Part shown: piece by piece, positions 8,304 through 14,405 of the stretch
Layout of the letters: each line of letters opens with the position of its first letter
How positions within the stretch are numbered: position 1 is the first letter of the stretch
From: an uncultured Lachnospiraceae bacterium
Lineage (GTDB): Bacteria > Bacillota > Clostridia > Lachnospirales > Lachnospiraceae
Reading direction: 5' to 3'
NCBI GenBank assembly: GCA_902773435.1
Contig: CACYEN010000007.1
Location: 1-38,759, forward strand
DNA: 38,759 nucleotides
Notes under the pieces: generated by a model
The model's database searches: none
The model's input: the letters and a program-made list of their open reading frames with translations, nothing else
Told to the model about the DNA's origin: nothing
Made by a program: the position numbers and the translations under genes

Positions 8304-9399
8304 CGAGATGCTCGACAATAGCTTTAAGACGATCCATAGCGGAGAGGTTGTTGAAGGCACTGTTCTAGACGTGAAACCGGATGTTGCCTATCTCAACATC
8401 GGTTACAAGTCAGACGGAACACTTACAAGGGAAGAGTACAGCAACGACAATGCTGATCTCACAACCAAGCTGAATGTCGGGGACAAGCTTGAGGTCAAGA
8501 TCCTCAAAGTCAACGACAGCGAGGGCCAGGTCACGGTGACCTACAAGCGTCTCGCGCAGGAGAAGGGGAACAAGAGAATCGAGGACGCCTTCCTCAACGG
8601 CGAAGTCCTCAAGGCCGTCGTCTCCCAGGTCCTCAAGGGCGGCATGACCGTCCTCGTGGAGGACACAAGGGTATTCATCCCGGCCAGCCTTGTCTCCGAC
8701 GTGTACGAGAAGGATCTCACGAAGTATGAGGGCAAGGAGATAGAATTCCGCATCTCCGAGTTCAACCCGAAGAGAAGAAGGATCATCGGCGACCGCAAGA
8801 GCCTTATCGTCGAGAGAAAGAAAGAAGCCGCGAAAGAGCTGTTCTCGAGAATCCAGATCGGCGACGTCGTGGAAGGAACAGTCAAGAACGTCACGGATTT
8901 CGGCGCGTTTGTCGATCTCGGCGGCGCGGACGGCCTTCTTCATATCTCCGAGATGTCCTGGGGACGTGTTGAGAACCCGCACAAGAACTTCCAGAACGGC
9001 GACCAGCTCACCGTCATGATCAAGGACATCAAGGACGATAAGATCGCCCTCTCCCTGAAGTTCCCGGATGAGAATCCGTGGATCCAGGCCGCGAACACGT
9101 TCGCGATCGGCTCGATCGTCAGAGGCCGTGTCGCCCGCATGACGGATTTCGGCGCTTTCGTCGAGCTGCTTCCGGGTGTGGACGCGCTCCTGCATGTATC
9201 CCAGATTTCGAGAAACCATGTCGATAAGCCGAGCGATGTGCTCAGCGTCGGGCAGGAGATCGAGGCGAAGGTCGTGGATTTCAACGCGGAAGACAAGAAG
9301 ATCTCCCTGTCGATGAAGGTGCTTGAGAATGAGCCGGCACCCGAACCGCAGGCAGAACCGGTATTTACCGACTCAGAAGATAGCGAAGAACAGAACTGA
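8281..9399 (+). CDS. rpsA: Ribosomal protein S1 (four S1 domains)
   Basis: A 372-residue S1-type protein with four S1 RNA-binding repeats, at roughly residues 16-85, 98-172, 190-262 and 274-347. The last two are the most canonical (VTDFGAFVDLGGADGLLHISEMSW and MTDFGAFVELLPGVDALLHVSQIS). The C-terminal tail is acidic. Firmicute S1 proteins commonly have four repeats rather than the six of E. coli. The ATG lies inside the end of ispH, behind an AGGAGG at 8266-8271, so translational coupling is likely. The first about 240 bases share the lower GC of the adjacent ispH patch. The 3' end overlaps the convergent minus-strand gene by 35 bases. Confidence 0.94.
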   Translation: MSEEQSFDEMLDNSFKTIHSGEVVEGTVLDVKPDVAYLNIGYKSDGTLTREEYSNDNADLTTKLNVGDKLEVKILKVNDSEGQVTVTYKRLAQEKGNKRIEDAFLNGEVLKAVVSQVLKGGMTVLVEDTRVFIPASLVSDVYEKDLTKYEGKEIEFRISEFNPKRRRIIGDRKSLIVERKKEAAKELFSRIQIGDVVEGTVKNVTDFGAFVDLGGADGLLHISEMSWGRVENPHKNFQNGDQLTVMIKDIKDDKIALSLKFPDENPWIQAANTFAIGSIVRGRVARMTDFGAFVELLPGVDALLHVSQISRNHVDKPSDVLSVGQEIEAKVVDFNAEDKKISLSMKVLENEPAPEPQAEPVFTDSEDSEEQN

Positions 9400-10249
9400 T
9401 ATATTTTGATGCGGTCTTCTGGTCTTCGGTAAAGGATCTGTTATATGTGACAAGGTGAAAGCAGTTCTCGCGAACTGCTTTTTCTTTTCGCGTCCGGTCC
9501 ACATATTGGGCCATCGTTCGGTGGACGGAGTACCCCTCAAGCGGCAGATAGTAGTAGTTTTCCGTATCCGTGTGATACACGCGGATCTTACCGTTCTCTA
9601 TGGCGGCCGTAAGGCAGGCGTTGTCCCCGCTCACGTCCAGGCGGAAGATGCCGTCGAGGATCGAGACGGACCCGTCGAACGAACCGGACAGCCTGAGCCT
9701 GTAGAGGACGGCTCCCGGGACCTCCAGGTCAGTCGAGTCTGTGATTGTGAACTCCTCATCCGCAAGATGGATGAGGGCGTCGTACGTCAGGATCGCGAGC
9801 GTGTCGAGCGCGTCGGAGCTGCCCTTTCCCCCGTACTTCCCGAGTTTTGACGCATAATCCGAAAGTTTCCGAGAGGGAAGACCAAGAAGAGGGGCAATCC
9901 GCCTGTATTCCAGAAAGAGATCCCGGAACGTCCTGCCGATCAGCGGATCCTCAAGGCCGTAGGCGGCATACTTGTGGCGGAGATGCGGGAGATCGAAGGC
10001 ATTGCCGTTGAACGTGATGATAAGGGTGCAGGATCTGAGGAGGTCCGCCGTCCCGAGGAGGATCTCATACTCGTCCGCTTCTTTCTCCGTGCTGAAGCAG
10101 ATCATGCTGCCGTCTTTGATGATCGTCACACCGAGGAGTCTGCTCGTGCGCCAGTAACGTCCCGAGGCGTCGATATCGAGGACGCATTCCCCGGGCTGAA
10201 GACGCCCTTCAAGTTTCGGATCGCCGATTAATCTGACTGTCTTTTTCAT
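9365..10249 (-). CDS. YprB-like ribonuclease H-fold exonuclease
   Basis: A 294-residue protein with the fold of the YprB/RNase H-like exonuclease family. DEDD-type acidic motifs are visible: VLDIDASG near the N-terminus, ITFNGNAFDLPHLRHKYA, TFRDLFLEYR, and a late SSDALDTLAILTYDAL. The C-terminal third (about 200-294) is an extra domain without a clear assignment. It is the only minus-strand gene in the window, convergent with rpsA and divergent from apbE. Its ATG lies just seven bases after a TATAAT box with no SD, so the mRNA appears leaderless. Nuclease assignment is by family resemblance; the substrate is unknown. Confidence 0.75.
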   Translation of the reverse strand: MKKTVRLIGDPKLEGRLQPGECVLDIDASGRYWRTSRLLGVTIIKDGSMICFSTEKEADEYEILLGTADLLRSCTLIITFNGNAFDLPHLRHKYAAYGLEDPLIGRTFRDLFLEYRRIAPLLGLPSRKLSDYASKLGKYGGKGSSDALDTLAILTYDALIHLADEEFTITDSTDLEVPGAVLYRLRLSGSFDGSVSILDGIFRLDVSGDNACLTAAIENGKIRVYHTDTENYYYLPLEGYSVHRTMAQYVDRTRKEKAVRENCFHLVTYNRSFTEDQKTASKYISSVLRYLLSR

Positions 10250-10250
10250 G

Positions 10251-10265
10251 CTGCTATTATAGCAG
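10251..10265 (-). promoter_or_regulatory. Extended -10 promoter inside a 15-base palindrome
   Basis: Read on the minus strand, TGCTATAAT forms an extended -10 (TATAAT at 10261 to 10256) directly before the ATG at 10249; the -35 region is weak. The segment 10251-10265 is a perfect inverted repeat of seven bases around one central base. It could be an operator that a dimeric repressor binds over the -10. Confidence 0.5.
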
Positions 10266-10286
10266 GAAAGGCTGGAAACTCACAGA

Positions 10287-10315
10287 TTGATTCGTTTTTT
10301 AAACTGTTGTATAGT
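10287..10315 (+). promoter_or_regulatory. Sigma-A type promoter for apbE
   Basis: TTGATT (10287-10292) and TATAGT (10310-10315) are separated by exactly 17 bases. The predicted start near 10322 rules out the upstream start codon at 10307 and supports the ATG at 10355 as the apbE start. Confidence 0.7.
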
Positions 10316-10354
10316 TATCATGACTACGCTGTGAAAATGAGGGGACCTGCCGGA

Positions 10355-11365
10355 ATGACGACTCTGAAACGGCTTCTCCACAACCTGCCGGGACCGTTTT
10401 TTCCGGTTCTTGTGCCCGCGCTTCTGACCGCGCTTCTGACCGCGGGATGCGGCACCGCTCCTTCTTCGGCCAGGGACGGTTTTTTCTTTGATACAGTCGT
10501 CCGGATCCGCGTCAACTCGAAGGACGCGGATGACATCCTGGATCAGTGCTTCCGGCGCATGGGGGAATACGAGCTCATTTTTTCCACTGAAAATAAGAAC
10601 TCCGAGCTCTACCGCGTCAACCACAGGACGGAGCAGACGCTGACGATATCCGACGACCTGGCCGCCTGCCTCAGCCAGTCTCTTGATTACTGCGAGCTGA
10701 CCAGCGGCAGATTCGACGTGACGATCTGTCCTGTCTCGGAGCTGTGGGATTTCCACGCGGAAGAACCTGCCGTCCCGCCGGAGGAGCGCCTGCGGGATGC
10801 CCTTTCGCGCGTGGATTACAGGACTGTCCATCTGAGCGGCAACACGCTTTCATTTGACTCCCCGGACACGATGATTGATCTCGGGGCTGCGGCCAAGGGA
10901 TACATCTCCCGGGAACTCGCGAAACTCATCGGGGATCTCGGATGCGGCAGCGCACTCATCAGCCTGGGCGGAAATGTCCGCGCAGTGGGGCGGAAGAGCG
11001 CCGGGAAGAGCTGGAACGTCGGGATCCAGAAACCCTTCTCCGCGAGAGGAGAACTGATTGGGACCGTCAGTGCCGAGGACTGCTGCGTGATCTCCTCGGG
11101 CACCTATGAGCGGTGTTTTGTGTCGGGCGGGAAGCTCTATCACCATGTGCTCGACACCTCGACCGGATATCCGTGCGATACGTGGACGGACCAGGTGACG
11201 GTCATCGGGGAGGACGACTGTCTCTGCGACATCATCGCGACTGTCTCACTCATTATCGGGCGGGAGGAGACCGGGAAACTTTTGCGGGAGTCCGGCGCGG
11301 ACGTCTCCCTCTTCTATGTTGACGGGGACGGGAACTACACCGCGCTCGATATGGATGGAACATGA
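10355..11365 (+). CDS. apbE: FAD:protein FMN transferase, lipoprotein
   Basis: A 336-residue ApbE, which transfers FMN from FAD onto Thr/Ser of extracytoplasmic or membrane proteins such as Rnf and Nqr subunits. The signal peptide ends in a lipobox LTAGC. Family motifs follow in order: YELIFSTENKNSELYRVN, SGRFDVTICPVSELW, IDLGAAAKGYISREL, LISLGGNVRAVG, SSGTYERCF and YHHVLDTSTGYP. A DxxAT segment (CDIIATVSL) keeps the Mg2+ ligands. The ATG at 10355 has AGGGG ten bases upstream and fits the promoter; ATGs at 10307 and 10337 are less likely. It overlaps the next gene by ATGA. No flavinylation target with an FMN-binding domain is encoded in this window. Confidence 0.93.
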   Translation: MTTLKRLLHNLPGPFFPVLVPALLTALLTAGCGTAPSSARDGFFFDTVVRIRVNSKDADDILDQCFRRMGEYELIFSTENKNSELYRVNHRTEQTLTISDDLAACLSQSLDYCELTSGRFDVTICPVSELWDFHAEEPAVPPEERLRDALSRVDYRTVHLSGNTLSFDSPDTMIDLGAAAKGYISRELAKLIGDLGCGSALISLGGNVRAVGRKSAGKSWNVGIQKPFSARGELIGTVSAEDCCVISSGTYERCFVSGGKLYHHVLDTSTGYPCDTWTDQVTVIGEDDCLCDIIATVSLIIGREETGKLLRESGADVSLFYVDGDGNYTALDMDGT

Positions 11366-11715
11366 AGAAAGGCGACATTATCCTGATCTCAGCAATCCTT
11401 GTCCTTGCCGCGGCCGTTCTGCTTTTAAGCGGACGCTCCGCCGACGGGGCCCGGCTCGTCGTCACGGTGGACGGCGAGCTCTTCGGCAGCTATTCCCTTG
11501 GCGAGGACCGGGAGATCAGGATCGGATCTTCGAATATCTGTGTAATCCGTGACGGAGAGGTCTCCATGTCGGAGGCGGACTGTCCGGATCGCGTCTGTGT
11601 GCGGTCGAAGCCGATCCGGCGGGAGGGGGAGACGATCGTCTGCCTGCCCAACCGCGTGATCCTCTCCATAACAGGGGAAGACGGCGTGGACGCGCCCGAC
11701 GCGATCGCGGGATGA
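11362..11715 (+). CDS. NusG domain II-containing membrane-anchored protein
   Basis: A 117-residue protein with one N-terminal membrane segment (about 5-24) and an exported NusG_II domain: VTVDGELFGSYSLGEDREIRI, a Cys pair in ADCPDRVCV and a final CLPNRVILSI strand. Despite the name this is not the transcription factor. The family regularly sits next to ApbE and Gx transporter genes in Clostridia, as here, with ATGA overlaps on both sides. Its role is unknown; an envelope redox or flavinylation accessory is an inference from neighbours and the Cys pair. Confidence 0.85.
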   Translation: MKKGDIILISAILVLAAAVLLLSGRSADGARLVVTVDGELFGSYSLGEDREIRIGSSNICVIRDGEVSMSEADCPDRVCVRSKPIRREGETIVCLPNRVILSITGEDGVDAPDAIAG

Positions 11716-12251
11716 GAGTGAGGAGCGCTGTGAATCAAAGGGAATTCTCAGCCCGCAGGGTAGCTTACCTCGGCCTGCTGGCGTCGCTTGCAGTTCTCAT
11801 GGGGTATGTCGAGGCGACTCTCCCGGGACTTTCAGGTATACCGGGGGTAAAACCCGGCCTGTGCAACATCGTCATCGTGTTCACCCTGTATGCCTTCGGC
11901 GTGCCCGAGGCATTTCTCGTATCCGTGGCGAGGATCCTGGTGATCGGGTTCCTGTTCGGGAATCTCTTCAGTATGATCTACTCGCTCGCGGGTACCTGTT
12001 TCGCGATCACCGCCATGGCGCTTCTCCGCGGGGCAGGCCCGTTTTCCCCGGTCGGCGTCAGCGCGGCGGGAGGGGCGGCCCACAACACGGGTCAGCTGGT
12101 CGCCGCCTGCCTGCTTCTGCCGGGAATCCCGTTCACGCGCTACCTGCCGCTCCTTCTTGCGGCCGGGTGCGCCGCGGGCGCCGTCAACGGCCTGATCGTT
12201 CTCGCCGTAACTTCGAAACTTGGAAATATCCTGAAAACCAGCCGCTTCTGA
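11712..12251 (+). CDS. Gx transporter family membrane protein (Hpre_diP_synt_I family)
   Basis: A 179-residue polytopic membrane protein of the Gx transporter family, historically labelled heptaprenyl diphosphate synthase component I. Motifs include YVEATLPGLSGIPGVKPGLCNI and GNLFSMIYSLAGTCFA. Five or six hydrophobic segments cover the chain, similar to ECF-type S components. The third gene of the ApbE/NusG_II cassette, it may import a precursor for that system, but no substrate can be read from sequence. The ATG at 11712 overlaps the previous stop; a GTG at 11730 behind AGGAG is an alternative start. Confidence 0.82.
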   Translation: MRVRSAVNQREFSARRVAYLGLLASLAVLMGYVEATLPGLSGIPGVKPGLCNIVIVFTLYAFGVPEAFLVSVARILVIGFLFGNLFSMIYSLAGTCFAITAMALLRGAGPFSPVGVSAAGGAAHNTGQLVAACLLLPGIPFTRYLPLLLAAGCAAGAVNGLIVLAVTSKLGNILKTSRF

Positions 12252-12276
12252 CCGGCAAAAGGGAGGAATACCGGAG

Positions 12277-12891
12277 TTGTACGCATACATCAAAGGCACA
12301 GTCGTGGATGTCCGCGAGGACAGTGTCATCGTGGATAACCAGGGAATCGGATACAGGATCTTCGCGCCCGCGTCGGTCCTAAGGGACGTCATCAGGGGCG
12401 AGGAGAGAAAGTTCTATACCTATTTCGCGGTGAAAGAGGACGCCATGCAGCTCTTCGGATTCCTCTCCGAGGATGATCTTGCGGTCTACAGGCTGCTTCT
12501 CGGCGTGAGCGGAATCGGCTTCAAGGGGGCGCTCTCGATCCTGTCCGTGATGGACGCGGACGACCTGCGCTTCGCGGTCCTCTCCGACGACGCCTCCGCG
12601 ATCGCGAAGGCGCCCGGTATCGGAAAAAAGACCGCCGCCAAGGTCGTGCTCGAACTGAAGGACAGGCTTGATCTGGGCGACGCCTTCGAGAAGAAGGCCG
12701 CGCACGTCGCGGAGAGCGGGGAGAAGTCCGGGGACGACGCAGCGAGAAATGACGCGATTGCAGCGCTGACGGCCCTCGGCTATTCGCAGTCCGACGCGTT
12801 CCGCGCGGTGAAGGCGGCTTCCGCGAAGGCAGTCCCCGGGTCCGGAGCGGAAGAACTTGTGAGGTCGGCGCTCCGCGAACTGTTCAGCTGA
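12277..12891 (+). CDS. ruvA: Holliday junction branch migration protein RuvA
   Basis: A 204-residue RuvA, which binds the four-way junction and loads the RuvB motor. The N-terminal OB fold starts MYAYIKGTVVDVREDSVIV. The helix-hairpin-helix pair is clear (LLGVSGIGFKGALSIL and APGIGKKTAAKVVLELKDRL). A C-terminal domain III (AIAALTALGYSQSDAFRAV) contacts RuvB. The start is TTG with GGGAGG ten bases upstream. ruvB follows after 33 bases. Confidence 0.96.
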   Translation: MYAYIKGTVVDVREDSVIVDNQGIGYRIFAPASVLRDVIRGEERKFYTYFAVKEDAMQLFGFLSEDDLAVYRLLLGVSGIGFKGALSILSVMDADDLRFAVLSDDASAIAKAPGIGKKTAAKVVLELKDRLDLGDAFEKKAAHVAESGEKSGDDAARNDAIAALTALGYSQSDAFRAVKAASAKAVPGSGAEELVRSALRELFS

Positions 12892-12924
12892 CCGCTTACA
12901 TGACCCCGGAAGGAGATCGTAATT

Positions 12925-13932
12925 ATGGCAAGAAATATCGTGACCGGGTCGGAGGAGACATATGAGGACCGGCAGTTTGCCTCCGAGAGTATAAGGCCCG
13001 CCCGCTTTGAGGAGTACGTCGGTCAGGAGAAGACCAAACAGAATCTCCGGGTCTACATAGAGGCCGCGGAGATGCGGGGGGACGCCCTGGACCACGTCCT
13101 CTTCTACGGCCCGCCCGGCCTTGGCAAGACGACGCTGGCAGGCATCATCGCGAATGAGATGGGATCGAGGCTCAGGGTGACGAGCGGGCCCGCGATCGAA
13201 AAACCCGGTGAGATGGCCGCGATCCTCAACAGCCTCAACAAAAATGACATCCTGTTCGTGGACGAGATCCACCGCCTCAACCGCCAGGTGGAGGAGGTCC
13301 TCTATCCCGCGATGGAGGATTTCGCGATCGACATAGTGATCGGAAAGGGGCAGACGTCGCGCTCGATCCGCCTTGACCTGCCGAAGTTTACGCTCGTCGG
13401 CGCGACGACGAGGCCCGGCATGCTGTCGGCTCCGCTCCGCGACCGCTTCGGCATCGTCGGCCACCTCGAGTATTATTCGGTCGACGAGCTTAAGGAGATC
13501 GTCCTGAAGACGGCGGAGAAGCTCGGAATCGAGATAGACGGCAGAGGCGCCTCCGAGCTCGCGAGAAGGTCCAGGGGGACACCGAGGCTCGCCAACCGCC
13601 TGCTGAAGCGGGTCCGCGATTTCGCCATGGTCCGCGGGGACGGGAAGATCACGAGCAAGGTGGCCTCGGACGCGCTCGACCTCCTCGAGGTCGACCAGTT
13701 CGGTCTCGAGAAGCTCGACCGGACCATCCTCGAGGTCCTCATCCGTAACTTCGGCGGCGGCCCCGTCGGGCTGGAGACGCTTGCCTCTTCGATCGGGGAG
13801 GACGCCGGAACCATCGAGGATGTCTACGAGCCCTACCTCCTGAAGACGGGGTTTATCGTCAGGACGCCGAGAGGGCGCGTGGCCGCGCCCTCGGCCTACG
13901 AGCATCTGGGCTATGACATTCCCGCGGAATGA
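12925..13932 (+). CDS. ruvB: Holliday junction helicase RuvB
   Basis: A 335-residue AAA+ motor that drives branch migration with RuvA. Walker A is [12 protein letters not shown], Walker [22 protein letters not shown], sensor [21 protein letters not shown] and the arginine-finger region [19 protein letters not shown]-terminal winged helix ends in [18 protein letters not shown]. Length is normal. AAGGAG precedes the ATG. The window also encodes the resolvase RecU at 33142, which would cut the junctions these proteins move. Confidence 0.98.
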   Translation: MARNIVTGSEETYEDRQFASESIRPARFEEYVGQEKTKQNLRVYIEAAEMRGDALDHVLFYGPPGLGKTTLAGIIANEMGSRLRVTSGPAIEKPGEMAAILNSLNKNDILFVDEIHRLNRQVEEVLYPAMEDFAIDIVIGKGQTSRSIRLDLPKFTLVGATTRPGMLSAPLRDRFGIVGHLEYYSVDELKEIVLKTAEKLGIEIDGRGASELARRSRGTPRLANRLLKRVRDFAMVRGDGKITSKVASDALDLLEVDQFGLEKLDRTILEVLIRNFGGGPVGLETLASSIGEDAGTIEDVYEPYLLKTGFIVRTPRGRVAAPSAYEHLGYDIPAE

Positions 13933-13938
13933 ATTCAC

Positions 13939-13966
13939 TTGAAGTTTCTCCCCAATCAGTTATAAT
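13939..13966 (+). promoter_or_regulatory. Sigma-A type promoter for zapA
   Basis: TTGAAG (13939-13944) and a perfect TATAAT (13961-13966) are separated by 16 bases, just after the ruvB stop. The start site would lie near 13973, leaving a leader of about 44 bases before the zapA ATG. Confidence 0.75.
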
Positions 13967-14016
13967 GAATGATACGGAGCGGCTTTATCAATGGAGGAAA
14001 CCAATCGGAGGCGGAT

Positions 14017-14358
14017 ATGGCTGAAAAGAATACGGTGCAGGTCCTGATCGGAGGAAAGATCACCCGTCTTTCCGGTTACGAGAGCGTGGAATATCTCGAG
14101 AAGGTTGCCCTGTACCTCAACCATAAGCTCGGGGAAATCAGCGAAGTCAAGGGCTGGCGGAGGATGACCTCGGATATGAAGGGCACACTGCTTTCGCTGA
14201 ATCTCGCGGATGATTACTTTAAGGCGAAGCAGAGGGCGGAGGAACTTGAGGAAGAGCTGGAGAGCAAGGACCAGGATATCTACAACCTGCGCCAGGAGCT
14301 CGTAAGTCTTCAGGTCCTCATGGACAATATGAAGAGAAACAGTGGACAGAAACACTGA
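14017..14358 (+). CDS. zapA: Cell division protein ZapA
   Basis: A 113-residue ZapA, which binds FtsZ and bundles its filaments at the division ring. It shows the globular N-terminal part (VQVLIGGKITRLSGYESVEYLEKVALYLN) and a C-terminal coiled coil (RAEELEEELESKDQDIYNLRQELVSLQ). The upstream in-frame ATG at 13969 would lie at the predicted transcription start, so the ATG at 14017 behind CGGAGG is preferred. A terminator-like hairpin follows at once. Division and wall genes downstream fit the context. Confidence 0.9.
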   Translation: MAEKNTVQVLIGGKITRLSGYESVEYLEKVALYLNHKLGEISEVKGWRRMTSDMKGTLLSLNLADDYFKAKQRAEELEEELESKDQDIYNLRQELVSLQVLMDNMKRNSGQKH

Positions 14359-14367
14359 GAAAGGGTG

Positions 14368-14396
14368 AGGTGATTGCCGGAGGGTAATCACCTTTT
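14368..14396 (+). terminator. Terminator or attenuator between zapA and the U32 gene
   Basis: An 11-bp stem with one G-U pair (14368-14378 with 14383-14393) and a four-base GGAG loop is followed by TTTT. The next ORF starts only ten bases further on, and the only SD-like sequence for it lies in this loop and right arm. The element could therefore act on both termination and initiation. Confidence 0.7.
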
Positions 14397-14405
14397 CACA
14401 TAGAA

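Noticed and set aside
12379..13938. Minus-strand open frame of 519 codons opposite ruvA and ruvB
   Set aside because: The + strand encodes complete RuvA and RuvB; the antisense product has no recognisable features.
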